Shown piece by piece: positions 17,075-25,744 of a stretch of DNA of 64,000 nucleotides; positions within the stretch are counted from its first letter, which is position 1; the number at the start of each line of letters is the position of its first letter. Made by a program: the position numbers and the translations under genes. The stretch lies in contig NZ_JASJEV010000003.1 of the NCBI RefSeq assembly GCF_030067675.1, positions 346,580 through 410,579 of the forward strand. The letters run 5' to 3'. The DNA is from Chelatococcus albus (GTDB lineage Bacteria > Pseudomonadota > Alphaproteobacteria > Rhizobiales > Beijerinckiaceae). A model generated the notes under the pieces. The model saw only the letters and a program-made list of their open reading frames with translations, had not been told where the DNA came from and searched no databases.

Positions 17075-17675
17075 CCGGCGTCGTTGGGCGGCTCCTTGCG
17101 GACAACCTTCTCCCAGGGCAGCTTGCCGCCCCAGTAGCCGTCGAAGCGCTCGGGCACGAGCTGCTCGTTCGGCATCCGGGAGACGAACTTGTAGGGGCCG
17201 GTGCCGATGGCGCCTTGCCCGAGCTGAAGCCCTCGTTTGCCGTGTCCTCTGGTGGAGAAGTCCCCGGCGGCCCTGGAGGAGACGACGAAGAGCCAGATGC
17301 TCGCCGCCGTCGGCATCGACGCGCAGGCGAACGCCCTGCCCGGCGCCGTCCATTCCCGGCCAGGACAAGCGGCGGGTTCTCTCTCACCATGGCGGGCTGG
17401 GGCACGCTGACGGGCGAGGCCAACCACACGCTCTCCTGCCTGTTCCACACCAACGACCCGAAGACGAAGCTCGGCGCCTTCAACGTGCGGGCCTGTTCCA
17501 ACCCGGTGATGGACAAGGTCATCGAGGAGAGCAACAGGCTCGTGGCCGTCGATCGCCCCTCCCTGCCGATCGCCGCCGTCGCACCGCCTGGGCCAAGCAG
17601 AAGGACAAGGTGACCATCGTCCCGCGCGCCGACGAGGCCACGCTGGCCATGAACATCGCGCCGGCGCGGTGGTAA
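17075..17675. pseudogene. scrambled remnant of a peptide/nickel-type ABC substrate-binding protein (SBP family 5)
   Basis: Fragments of one protein type occur on both strands. On the minus strand, 17290 down to 17080 encodes VVSSRAAGDFS, then AIGTGPYKFVS and PERFDGYWGGKLPWEKVV, the mid-region of family-5 binding proteins. On the plus strand, 17288 to 17675 encodes QMLAAVGIDAQANALP, then MAGWGTLTGEANHTL, YSNP-like CSNPVMDKVIEE, and finally VTIVPRADEATLAMN, the C-terminal half. The plus pieces lie in three frames, so there are at least two frameshifts. In an intact protein the minus-strand part directly precedes the plus-strand part, which points to an inversion of about 210 bases. The flank 16860 to 17075 holds nothing I recognise. 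Confidence 0.8.
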
Positions 17676-17693
17676 CGTTCCCCGGCGAGCGGC

Positions 17694-17723
17694 CCCGGCC
17701 CGGGACGCAACGTCCGGGCCGGG
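17694..17723 (+). terminator. strong GC-rich hairpin after the SBP remnant
   Basis: The arms CCCGGCCCGGGACG and CGTCCGGGCCGGG pair over 13 bases around a CAA-type loop, with one bulged G. It lies just after the C-terminal fragment of the binding-protein remnant and before the dehydrogenase operon. It is probably the surviving terminator of the lost gene. Confidence 0.6.
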
Positions 17724-17800
17724 ATATCCGATACGATTACAAGGCGTGATCGCCGAACGGGGCGCGGCGAGGTATCATCGGGCGGTCGGGGTCACCGGCC

Positions 17801-18877
17801 ATGACAACGGTCGCCACGTTCTCCATCGCCTTCACCCGCATTCTCGCCCCCTCGGGCGAGCTCGTTGCACCGCTTCCCGCCTTCGCGGCCGATCCCGCCG
17901 AGCTCGTTGCGCTTTTCCGCGCGATGGTGCTGACGCGCACCTTCGACGCCAAGGCGGTGGCGCTGCAGCGCACCGGCCGGCTTGGCACCTATGCCTCCTC
18001 GCTCGGGCAGGAGGCGGTCGCCGTCGGCATCGGTGCCGCCATGCGCCCCGCTGACGTTCTCGTGCCGAGCTTCCGGGAGCACGGCGCCCAGCTCATGCGC
18101 GGCGTGAGCGCCAAGGAGCTCCTGCTCTTCTGGGGCGGCGACGAGCGCGGCAACGATTTCGCCGGGCCGCGCGAGGATTTTCCCGTCTGCGTGCCGGTGG
18201 GCTCGAATGCGCCGCACGCGGTCGGCGTCGCCCTCGCCTTCCGTCTGCGCAAGGAGAAGCGGGCCGTGGTCTGCGTCGTCGGCGACGGCGCGACGTCGAA
18301 GGGCGATGTGGCGGAGGCGCTCAACATGGCGGGGGTGTGGAAGGTTCCCGCCGTCTTCGTCGTCAACAACAACGGCTGGGCGATCTCCGTGCCGCTGGAG
18401 AGGCAGACGGCGGCCGTCACGCTCGCCCAGAAGGCGGTCGCTGCCGGCATCCCGGGCGAACAGGTGGACGGCAACGACGTCATCGCCGTGCGCAGCGTCC
18501 TGGAGCGGGTGCTTGCGCGGGCGCGCGATGGCGGCGGCCCGAGCCTCGTCGAGGCCGTGACCTATCGCCTGTCGGACCACACGACCGCCGACGACGCGAG
18601 ACGCTACCGCGACGATGCGGAGGTGAGCCGCCATTGGGCCGAGGAGCCGCTCGTCAGGCTGCGCACCTATCTGACGCAGCGCGGCATCTGGACCAAGCAG
18701 GATGAGGAGACGCTCCTCCAGGAGTGCGGCCGCGCGGTCGAGGAAGCCGCGAGCGCCTATCTCGCCACGCCGCCGCGCGAACCGGCCGCCTTCTTCGATC
18801 ATACCTTTGCCGCGCTGCCCGCCGATCTTGCCGAGCAGCGCGCGGGCATGACCGCCGAACGGCGAGGTGAGCCATGA
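17801..18877 (+). CDS. 2-oxoacid dehydrogenase complex E1 component, alpha subunit
   Basis: Thiamine-diphosphate-dependent decarboxylase subunit of a pyruvate or branched-chain 2-oxoacid dehydrogenase complex, 358 residues. The TPP/Mg motif GDGATSKGDVAEALNMAGVWKVPAVFVVNNNGWAIS is complete. GRLGTYASSLGQEAVAVG resembles the pdhA type of firmicutes. The stop overlaps the E1beta start by four bases (ATGA), and E2 follows. No E3 (lipoamide dehydrogenase) gene is present, so a shared housekeeping E3 is implied. The substrate cannot be decided from sequence. The Shine-Dalgarno before this ATG is weak. Confidence 0.92.
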   Translation: MTTVATFSIAFTRILAPSGELVAPLPAFAADPAELVALFRAMVLTRTFDAKAVALQRTGRLGTYASSLGQEAVAVGIGAAMRPADVLVPSFREHGAQLMRGVSAKELLLFWGGDERGNDFAGPREDFPVCVPVGSNAPHAVGVALAFRLRKEKRAVVCVVGDGATSKGDVAEALNMAGVWKVPAVFVVNNNGWAISVPLERQTAAVTLAQKAVAAGIPGEQVDGNDVIAVRSVLERVLARARDGGGPSLVEAVTYRLSDHTTADDARRYRDDAEVSRHWAEEPLVRLRTYLTQRGIWTKQDEETLLQECGRAVEEAASAYLATPPREPAAFFDHTFAALPADLAEQRAGMTAERRGEP

Positions 18878-19854
18878 GCGAGGTCAGTCTCGTCCAGGCC
18901 GTCAATCTGGCGCTGAAGCGCGCCATGGCGGAGGATCCGCGCGTCATCGTGCTGGGCGAGGACGTGGGCGTCGACGGCGGCGTCTTTCGCGCGACCGAAG
19001 GCCTGCTCGCCCTCTACGGAGAAGAGCGCGTCCTCGACACCCCGCTCGCCGAGGCCGCCATCGCGGGCGTGGCGATCGGGCTCGCGGCACAGGGATTCCG
19101 GCCCGTGGCCGAGATCCAGTTCACCGGCTTCGCCTACAGCTGCATCGACCAGATGCTCAATCACGCCTCGCGGCTGCGCACCCGCACCTGCGGGCGCCTG
19201 ACCTGCCCGATGGTGCTGCGATCGCCGGGCGGCGGGGGCATCCGCGCCATCGAGCATCACTCGGAGAGCCCGGAGGCGATCTTCGCCCACATTCCAGGGC
19301 TCAAGGTCGTGATCCCCTCGTCGGCCGCACGCGCCTACGGGCTCCTCCTCTCCGCGATCCGCGACCCCGACCCGGTCATCTTCCTGGAGCCGACCAGGCT
19401 CTACCGCGTCTCGCGCGGGGAAGTGGCGGACGACGGCGCGGGGCTGCCGCTCGAGCGCTCCTTCATTCTGCGCCCCGGCACGGACGTGACCCTGGTGGCC
19501 TGGGGGGCGATGATCCGGGAGACACTGGCGGCAGCGCAGCAGCTCGCCGACGAGGGCATCGAGGCGGAGGTCATCGACGTCGCCACGCTGAAGCCGCTCG
19601 ACACGGCCACGATCCTCGACTCGGTGGCACGCACGGGACGCCTCGTCGTCGTCCAGGAGGCACCGCTGACCTGTGGCTTCGGCGCCGAGATAGCCGCCCG
19701 CGTCGCCGGCCGCGGTCTCATGAACCTTGTCGCGCCGATCGAACGCGTCGCCGGTTACGATACCGTGATGCCGTATGCCCGCACCGAAACCTTCTACATG
19801 CCCGACACGGCGCGCATCATGGCGGGCGTGCAGCGTGTGATGAGCTACGCATGA
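18874..19854 (+). CDS. 2-oxoacid dehydrogenase complex E1 component, beta subunit
   Basis: A 326-residue transketolase-like beta subunit that completes the E1 active site with the alpha subunit. Conserved blocks include VIVLGEDVGVDGGVFRATEGL, LAEAAIAGVAIGLAAQGFRPVAEIQF, and the C-terminal region LVVVQEAPLTCGFGAEIAARV. It is coupled to both neighbours by ATGA overlaps, so E1alpha, E1beta and E2 should be made in matched amounts. Confidence 0.94.
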   Translation: MSEVSLVQAVNLALKRAMAEDPRVIVLGEDVGVDGGVFRATEGLLALYGEERVLDTPLAEAAIAGVAIGLAAQGFRPVAEIQFTGFAYSCIDQMLNHASRLRTRTCGRLTCPMVLRSPGGGGIRAIEHHSESPEAIFAHIPGLKVVIPSSAARAYGLLLSAIRDPDPVIFLEPTRLYRVSRGEVADDGAGLPLERSFILRPGTDVTLVAWGAMIRETLAAAQQLADEGIEAEVIDVATLKPLDTATILDSVARTGRLVVVQEAPLTCGFGAEIAARVAGRGLMNLVAPIERVAGYDTVMPYARTETFYMPDTARIMAGVQRVMSYA

Positions 19855-20999
19855 ACGAGTTCCGCCTGCCCGATCTCGGCGAGGGCCTGCAGGAGGCCGA
19901 AATCGTCGCCTGGCACGTGACCGCGGGCGATCACGTCGTCACCGACCAGCCGCTCGTCGCGGTCGAGACCGAGAAGGCGGTGGTGGAAATCCCCTCGCCA
20001 CGATCGGGGCGCATCGCCGAGCTCCTTGCTCGCCCGGGCGAGCGGGTGCAGGTCGGGGCGCCCCTGCTCGTCTTCGAGACCGAAGGCACGAGCCGCGAGA
20101 CCGGCACCGTCGTGGGCGAGCTCGCCCCGGCCGAGCCGGCCCCGGCCGCACCACGGGGCACCGCCCCGCAGACCACCCCGGCCGCCGGCCCGGCGCCCGG
20201 TCGCGCCCCGGTCCGCGCCGCCCCGGCGGTTCGCGCACGGGCGAAGGCACTCGGTGTCGATCTCACGCGCGTGACGCCGAGCGGGACGGACGGCACCGTC
20301 ACGCTTGCCGATGTCGAGGCTGCCTCCGGCGGTCTGGCGAAGGTGGGGGAAGGGGAGCGCGAGACGACGGGCGAGGCGCTGCGCAGCGCGCGCCGGACGA
20401 TGGCGCTCAATATGGCCCGCGCCGGCCGCGAGGTGGTGCCGGCGACACTCATGGACGACGCGGATATCGAGGGCTGGCGCCCCGACGAGGACGTGACGGT
20501 GCGGCTCATCCGCGCCATCCTCGCAGGCTGCGAGGCAGAACCCGCCCTCAATGCCCGCTTCGATGGAGCGAGCCTCGCAGTGCACCCCAATCCGCGCCTC
20601 GACCTCGGGATCGCCGTCGACGACCCGGAAGGGCTCTTCGTGCCCGTGCTGCGCGACGTCGGGGGCGATGATGCGGCCGGCTGGCGCCGGCGCATCGACG
20701 CGCTGAAGGCCGCCGTGCGCGACCGCAGCCTGTCCCCGGCCGATCTGCGCGGCGCGACCTTCACCTTGTCGAATTTCGGTACGATCGCCGGCCGGCACGC
20801 CACCCTCGTCGTCGTGCCGCCGCAGGTGGCAATCCTCGGGGCAGGACGAACCGTTGACCGGCCGGTCCGCTCCGGCGGAGGCATCGTGCTCCGGCGCATG
20901 CTGCCCCTCTCGCTCACCTTCGACCACCGGGCCATCACCGGCGGCGAGGCGGCGCGCTTCCTGCGCGCGGTCATCGCGGACCTCGAGCGCATGGGCTGA
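19851..20999 (+). CDS. 2-oxoacid dehydrogenase complex E2 component (dihydrolipoamide acyltransferase)
   Basis: A 382-residue acyltransferase core subunit. An N-terminal lipoyl domain has the lipoylated lysine K42 in VETEKAVVEIPSP. An Ala/Pro linker (about 88 to 120) follows, then a peripheral-subunit-binding domain (AVRARAKALGVDLTRVTPSGTDGTVTLADV). The catalytic domain (about 165 to the end) has the conserved SNFGTIAGRHATLVVVPPQVAILGAG segment. The usual catalytic motif HRxxDG reads HRAITGG, with threonine where aspartate normally stands. I believe a subset of E2 proteins share this, but it should be compared. ATGA overlap with E1beta. Confidence 0.92.
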   Translation: MNEFRLPDLGEGLQEAEIVAWHVTAGDHVVTDQPLVAVETEKAVVEIPSPRSGRIAELLARPGERVQVGAPLLVFETEGTSRETGTVVGELAPAEPAPAAPRGTAPQTTPAAGPAPGRAPVRAAPAVRARAKALGVDLTRVTPSGTDGTVTLADVEAASGGLAKVGEGERETTGEALRSARRTMALNMARAGREVVPATLMDDADIEGWRPDEDVTVRLIRAILAGCEAEPALNARFDGASLAVHPNPRLDLGIAVDDPEGLFVPVLRDVGGDDAAGWRRRIDALKAAVRDRSLSPADLRGATFTLSNFGTIAGRHATLVVVPPQVAILGAGRTVDRPVRSGGGIVLRRMLPLSLTFDHRAITGGEAARFLRAVIADLERMG

Positions 21000-21373
21000 G
21001 CAGCCCGGCGGCGGCGCCCCCTTTGCCGCCTCGCATACCGCCCTATATCTACGCCCAAGAGAACGCATCCGCAGAGCACGCAAGGAGACCGGATGGGGAG
21101 TGTACCGGCCCGCGCGAAGCGTTCGCCGTCGGGATCGCGCGGCGCGGCAACGGCTCCCGCGCAAGCGATCATGGCCGGAATTGTCTTGGGTCAAATCGCG
21201 GCCGGGCCGTCGATGCTATGCGAAGGTTGCGTTCTCGAGCGATCTCGCGCCGGTGAGCGACACCGGTCCGCACCGGGGGGATGATCGCGAGGCGCTGGGC
21301 TTGCGGATCGATCGCGGCGACGCGAATGTGCGGCTCACCGTTCGGTCCATCGCACCCGCACAGGAGGAATGCC
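21000..21373. other. intergenic region upstream of hsp20; no confident gene
   Basis: Between the E2 stop and the hsp20 start there are 374 bases. A 63-codon open frame at 21093 to 21284 has a fair ribosome site (AAGGAGACCGG-ATG), but its composition (Arg/Ala/Gly-rich) gives no sign of a real protein. A heat-shock promoter is expected here. A CTTG at about 21184 has no partner at the normal spacing, and I could not identify a ROSE-type thermometer. Confidence 0.4.
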
Positions 21374-21850
21374 ATGGAACGCCATTTTCTCCCCAGCCTA
21401 TTCGGACGGAGTGGCAGGGCGGTGGGCGATGTCTTCGCCGACCTGCAGAAGGAGATCGATCAGGTCTTCGACGATTTCCTGGGCCGGCGCTGGCCCATGA
21501 GCGTCGGGGCGATGGGTCAATTCACGCCGTTGGTCGATGTCGCCGAGACGGCCGACGCCATCGACATCACTGCCGAGCTGCCAGGCTGCGATCCGAAGGA
21601 CGTCGAGGTGACGGCCACTGACAGCACACTGACCATCCGCGGCGAGAAGAAATCCGAGAAGGAGACGAAGGACAGGAATTGGCAGATGGTCGAGCGCTCC
21701 TACGGCGCCTTCGTCCGCACGCTGCCCATCCCCTTCGCGGTCGACCCGGCGAAGGTCGACGCCACCTTCGACAAGGGCCTGTTGAAGATCCACCTTCCCA
21801 AGCCGCCGGAAGCCAAGAGCGAAGCGAAGAAGATCACCATCAAGTCATAA
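21374..21850 (+). CDS. small heat-shock protein (Hsp20/alpha-crystallin family)
   Basis: A 158-residue holdase chaperone that binds unfolding proteins in the cytoplasm. The alpha-crystallin domain (about 48 to 148) contains FTPLVDVAETADAIDITAELPG, LTIRGEKKSEKE and VDATFDKGLLKIHLPK. The C-terminal tail ends in the ITI anchor (KKITIKS). The ATG is preceded by a strong AGGAGG. It stands alone and is followed by a long nested hairpin. Heat or stress induction is expected from the family. Confidence 0.95.
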   Translation: MERHFLPSLFGRSGRAVGDVFADLQKEIDQVFDDFLGRRWPMSVGAMGQFTPLVDVAETADAIDITAELPGCDPKDVEVTATDSTLTIRGEKKSEKETKDRNWQMVERSYGAFVRTLPIPFAVDPAKVDATFDKGLLKIHLPKPPEAKSEAKKITIKS

Positions 21851-21877
21851 CCGCTCCGGCCACGGCCGGGACAACGA

Positions 21878-21956
21878 GAAGCCCGCAGCAGCGCGAGCGG
21901 GGGCGCGCCTTCCCGTCGCAACGGACGGGGCGGCGCGCCTGCCGGGCGCGGGCTTC
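21878..21956. terminator. large nested inverted repeat after hsp20
   Basis: The outer arms GAAGCCCGC (21878-21886) and GCGGGCTTC (21948-21956) are perfectly complementary. Inside them lie paired GGCGCGCC blocks and a CCCGTC/GACGGG stem around a GCAACG loop. The whole could fold into one long stem of about 79 nt. It follows the hsp20 stop codon by 28 bases, so a terminator or mRNA-stabilising 3' structure is most likely. Confidence 0.55.
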
Positions 21957-22175
21957 ATTCTGATCACCACACGACAGGGCGTCGCCACCCCGGGTTGACG
22001 GCCCCCCTCCCCCCTTCCGATCCTCGACCGGGCGTGAACTCACCTCGGTCTCGATTGCCGGAAGCACGAGGGACTATGCTTCCCTTCGCAAGGTACGACA
22101 TCGAGCCCGGGGCCGATCAGCGCCACACCCAGCCGGCATCGGCCCTGTCGCCCGACGACAGGGGGGCACGATCCC

Positions 22176-24017
22176 ATGACGGCGAATTCCGAGACGGCGC
22201 TGCACGCAAAGCCCGTTGCGAGGAACGACAGGGAGCCGGTCGGCGTCTTCGCCGATCTTGCGATGCTCATCGGCGCCTTGAGATCGTCACCCCAGAAGGC
22301 CCCGCTCGCCTTCCTCACCGCCGCGATCGTCGGCGTGGTCGTTGCGACGGTCATCGGGCAGATCAGGCTGAACGCCTGGCACCAGCCGTTCTACGATGCG
22401 TTGGCGCAGAGGGATCTCGGCCGGTTTGTCCACCAGCTCCTTGTCTTCGGCGCAATCGCCACAGCGCTGCTCGTCCTCAACGTCGCCCAGACGTGGCTGC
22501 ATGAGATGCTCAAGATGCGCCTGCGCGCGGGCGCGACGAATGATCTCGTCAGGCAATGGCTCATGCCCGGGCGTGCCTCGAAACTCGCATGGTCCGGGAC
22601 CATCGCCGTCAACCCCGACCAGCGCATCCACGAGGACACGAGACATCTGACCGAGTTGTGGGTGGACATGGCGGTGGGACTGTTCCAGTCCGCCCTGCTG
22701 CTCGCGAGCTTCACTGCCGTGCTCTGGATCCTCTCGCGGGACGTCGTATTCACCTATGCCGACCGGACGTTCGCCATCCCCGGATACATGGTGTGGTGCG
22801 CCCTGTTGTACGCCGCAACGGGGTCCTGGCTGAGCTGGCGGGTCGGTCGGCCGCTCATTGCCATGAACGCCGAACGCTACGCCCGCGAGGCGGACTTGCG
22901 CTTCCTGCTCGTCCATACGAGCGAGCATGCGGACGCCATCGCCCTCTACCGCGGCGAGAAGGACGAGCACCTGCGGCTGCGCCGCGAGGTCGACTCGGTG
23001 CTCTCGGTCATGCGCCAGCTCGTCGGCGCTCACACCCGGCTGACATGGGTGACGGCCGGTTACGGCTGGTTCGCCATCGTGGCCCCCGTCGTGGTCGCGG
23101 CGCCGGGTTATTTTTCCGGCGAGCTGTCCTTCGGTCGGCTGATGATGGTCGTGGGCGCCTTCTTCCAGGTCCAGCAGGCGCTGCGCTGGTTCGTCGACAA
23201 CTTCAGCCGCATTGCCGACTGGCGCGCCACGCTCCTGCGCGTGGCCGCCTTCCGCCGCGCCCTGATCGAGGTCGAGGCCCCGGGCCGGAAGGCGGAGCGC
23301 ATCGAGCTCGTCGCGCATCCCGACCGCGCATTGGCCTTCGAAGACCTGCGCATCGTCTCCGGCACCGGCAGTGCCACCCTCAACGCCGGCCGCATCGAGA
23401 TCGCTCCCGGGGAACGCATCCTCATCGTCGGAGGCCCGGGGATCGGCAAGAGCGCGCTCTTCCGCGCGATGGCAGGGCTCTGGCCCTGGGGGCGTGGCCG
23501 CATCAGCCTGCCCCCGCGCGACGGCATCATGTTCCTGCCGCAGCGCCCCTATATTCCGATTGCCCCTCTGAGGGCCATCCTGTCCTATCCGAAAAGGCCA
23601 GCGGCCTTCGCCGACGGCGTGCTGATCGGCGCCCTGCAGCGCACCGGCCTCTCCCACCTCGTCGGCCAGCTCGACTCACGCCAGCGCTGGGACAAGGAGC
23701 TGAGTGTCGACGAGCAGCAGCGCATTGCCATTGCGCGCGCGCTGCTGCATCGGCCGCAATGGCTCATCCTCGACGAGGTCATCGATGCGATCGACACCGA
23801 ACACCGCCGGCGCATCCGCTCGCTCTTCGAGGACGAGCTGGCGGAAACGACGGTCGTCAGCCTGGGACGCCACGCCCGGCGGGAAGGCTTCTACACGCGC
23901 ATCCTGCGCATGACGCGACACACCAATCGGGCGGGTTTCGCCCCGCCGGACAGCGCCTCTCCAGCACTGGCCCCGGCGGCGGCCGGCACCGGGCGATCGA
24001 AGGCCGGTTCGGGCTGA
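22176..24017 (+). CDS. SbmA/BacA-YddA-type ABC transporter, fused permease and ATPase
   Basis: A 613-residue half-transporter of the YddA/SbmA_BacA group. The N-terminal membrane domain (about 35 to 330) begins with a helix at 44 to 64 followed by LNAWHQPFYDALAQRDLGRFV, diagnostic of this family, and later NPDQRIHEDTRHLTELWVDM. The C-terminal ATPase (about 390 to 590) has Walker A GGPGIGKSALF, a degenerate signature [15 protein letters not shown] and Walker B WLILDEVIDAID. Family members move peptides, vitamin B12-like compounds or long-chain molecules, and the substrate here is unknown. It stands alone between hsp20 and the convergent phosphoribosyltransferase gene. Confidence 0.9.
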   Translation: MTANSETALHAKPVARNDREPVGVFADLAMLIGALRSSPQKAPLAFLTAAIVGVVVATVIGQIRLNAWHQPFYDALAQRDLGRFVHQLLVFGAIATALLVLNVAQTWLHEMLKMRLRAGATNDLVRQWLMPGRASKLAWSGTIAVNPDQRIHEDTRHLTELWVDMAVGLFQSALLLASFTAVLWILSRDVVFTYADRTFAIPGYMVWCALLYAATGSWLSWRVGRPLIAMNAERYAREADLRFLLVHTSEHADAIALYRGEKDEHLRLRREVDSVLSVMRQLVGAHTRLTWVTAGYGWFAIVAPVVVAAPGYFSGELSFGRLMMVVGAFFQVQQALRWFVDNFSRIADWRATLLRVAAFRRALIEVEAPGRKAERIELVAHPDRALAFEDLRIVSGTGSATLNAGRIEIAPGERILIVGGPGIGKSALFRAMAGLWPWGRGRISLPPRDGIMFLPQRPYIPIAPLRAILSYPKRPAAFADGVLIGALQRTGLSHLVGQLDSRQRWDKELSVDEQQRIAIARALLHRPQWLILDEVIDAIDTEHRRRIRSLFEDELAETTVVSLGRHARREGFYTRILRMTRHTNRAGFAPPDSASPALAPAAAGTGRSKAGSG

Positions 24018-24106
24018 GGCAAGGCACACGGCCCGCCGTGGTCTGCCTCGCAGAACTCGCTGCTCCGGGGCGGGGCCGACGCGGCACGAACCGCCGCGCC
24101 TCCAGG

Positions 24107-24787
24107 CTATGGCGCCGAGCCGGCACCGTCGGAGGGCATGCCCCGCTCCCAGCCGTGGGCCTCCTCCAGGAGGGCGATCACTTCGCCGTCCTCCACCTGC
24201 GTGAAATCCAGGTAATGCATCCCGATCGCCATCAATGCCTCGGGCACATGGAGGCAGACGATCTCGTCGGCTTCCACTTCCAGGCGGTCGAGCGTGTCCT
24301 GCGCCGCCACGGGCGTGGCGATGACGACCCGCGCCGCGCCCGCTCCCTGCAGCCCCTTGAGTGCCGCACGCATCGTCGCCCCCGTCGCGATGCCGTCGTC
24401 GACCACGATCACGGTCCGTCCCTTCACCGACACCGGCGTGCGGTTGCCGTGATAGAGCACGCGGCGGCGCTCGATCTCCGCGAGCTGGCGGGCGCATTCG
24501 TCGCGGATGTAGTCCTGCCGCACGCGCAGCTCGCGCACGAGAACCTCGTCGATCACCATCTGGGGATCGGCCCCGTCGACGACGGCGCCCAGGGCGAGCT
24601 CCGGCTGCCAGGGCACGCCGATCTTGCGCACGAAGATGACGTCGAGCGGCGCCCCGAGTGCGCGGGCGATCTCGTAGCCGACGGGCACCCCGCCCCGCGG
24701 CAACGCCAGGACGACAGGCCGCTCGCCGGCGAGCCGACCGAGCCTCGCAGCCAACTGCCGTCCTGCAGACCTGCGATCCGCGAACAT
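24107..24787 (-). CDS. phosphoribosyltransferase family protein
   Basis: A 226-residue type I phosphoribosyltransferase-fold protein. The PRPP-binding loop is intact: VIVVDDGIATGATM (two acidic residues followed by the glycine-rich turn). FVRKIGVPWQPELALGAV is typical of the stand-alone group often encoded beside an alpha/beta hydrolase in stress-related clusters, as is the case here (6 bases downstream of the hydrolase gene). The base or other acceptor is unknown. The start at 24787 is the first ATG and matches the family N-terminus. Confidence 0.87.
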   Translation of the reverse strand: MFADRRSAGRQLAARLGRLAGERPVVLALPRGGVPVGYEIARALGAPLDVIFVRKIGVPWQPELALGAVVDGADPQMVIDEVLVRELRVRQDYIRDECARQLAEIERRRVLYHGNRTPVSVKGRTVIVVDDGIATGATMRAALKGLQGAGAARVVIATPVAAQDTLDRLEVEADEIVCLHVPEALMAIGMHYLDFTQVEDGEVIALLEEAHGWERGMPSDGAGSAP

Positions 24788-24793
24788 GGCTGA

Positions 24794-25498
24794 CTAACCC
24801 GCGGGCGGCGCGAGATGGCGCAGGAACCAGCCCCGTGCGAGATCGATCACCTCGTCGAGCGCACCCGTCTCCTCGAAGAGATGAGTGGCGCCCGGCACGA
24901 CGGCAAGCCTCTTCACGCAGCCGAGCGCCTCGAGCGCCGCCTGGTTGAGCGCGAGCACCGGCGTGTCGGCTCCGCCCACGATCAACAGCGTCGGCGCCCG
25001 CACCTCGGGCAGCGCGGTGGCCGCGAGATCGGGCCTGCCGCCGCGCGACACGACCGCCGCCACCGGGTTGTCGGGGCGGGCCGCGGCCACGAGCGCCGCG
25101 GCCGCGCCGGTGCTCGATCCGAAATAGCCGATCGAAAGGCCGCGCAAGTCCGGGACCTCCGGATCGGTACGCTCCGCGCCGGCTTGCTCCCTCAGCCAGC
25201 GTGTGGCGGCGAGCAACCGGTCGGCGAGCAGGGGGATGTCGAAGACAAGGCGGCGGTCGAGCGCCTCCTCCTCCGTGAGCAGGTCGAAGAGCAGCGTGGC
25301 GAGGCCGCCTTCCTGCAGGGCCGAGGCCACGTGCCGATTGCGCGGGCTGAGCCGGCTGCTGCCGCTGCCATGGGCGAAGAGCACGATACCCCTCGCCCCG
25401 GTCGGGCAGGCGAGATCGGCCGCGAGCCCGACCGGCGTGATCAGCATCGAGACCTGCCGGACATCGTGCGCCGGCGGTCGTGAACCCGCGTCCGTCAT
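24794..25498 (-). CDS. alpha/beta hydrolase (dienelactone-hydrolase-like)
   Basis: A 234-residue hydrolase. The nucleophile elbow GYFGSSTGAAAAL carries the serine, the acid is probably D in IVGGADTPV, and the histidine is in VPGATHLFEE. GIVLFAHGSGSSRLSPRNRHVA forms the oxyanion region. It is upstream of, and nearly contiguous with, the phosphoribosyltransferase gene; in some bacteria these two are fused. The substrate is unknown. The frame is open far upstream, but homology starts near MTDAGSRPPAHDVRQVSMLI. Confidence 0.87.
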   Translation of the reverse strand: MTDAGSRPPAHDVRQVSMLITPVGLAADLACPTGARGIVLFAHGSGSSRLSPRNRHVASALQEGGLATLLFDLLTEEEALDRRLVFDIPLLADRLLAATRWLREQAGAERTDPEVPDLRGLSIGYFGSSTGAAAALVAAARPDNPVAAVVSRGGRPDLAATALPEVRAPTLLIVGGADTPVLALNQAALEALGCVKRLAVVPGATHLFEETGALDEVIDLARGWFLRHLAPPAG

Positions 25499-25660
25499 CG
25501 CGAGCTCCCATGGGGCCCGGGGCCGGTCGCGGACGAAACCCTGCCCCGCCGGCAGCCGAGCCTGCAGCAGGCTGCCCGAGCTGCCACCATTCTTCAAGGA
25601 TTGGGCGCGCCGCCGCGGTACCTGCATGGTGGCTACGCGCCAAATCGGGCCTGCGCCGCC

Positions 25661-25732
25661 TTGACGCGGCCGCTGTCGGATTATAATTAGATCGACTAGT
25701 CGATTTATTTTTGACGACCCGTCGCGCGTCAA
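25661..25732 (+). promoter_or_regulatory. promoter and palindromic operator of the TetR-family gene
   Basis: TTGACG (25661-25666) and TATAAT (25682-25687) form a sigma70-type promoter with a slightly short 15-base spacer. Directly after it is the perfect 14-base palindrome ATCGACTAGTCGAT (25691-25704), placed over the expected transcription start. A second dyad, TTGACG-N10-CGTCAA (25711-25732), lies before the ATG. The first palindrome is the probable autoregulatory operator of the TetR protein. The AT-rich stretch stands out in this GC-rich region. Confidence 0.65.
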
Positions 25733-25744
25733 CAGGCGATCCCC

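Noticed and set aside
21184..21220. Possible RpoH promoter (CTTG ... CTAT) upstream of hsp20
   Set aside because: The spacing between the two elements is 27 bases, far from the usual 13 to 17.
21093..21284. 63-codon frame with a fair ribosome site upstream of hsp20
   Set aside because: Composition resembles non-coding GC-rich DNA and no family is recognised; kept only as a note in the intergenic entry.
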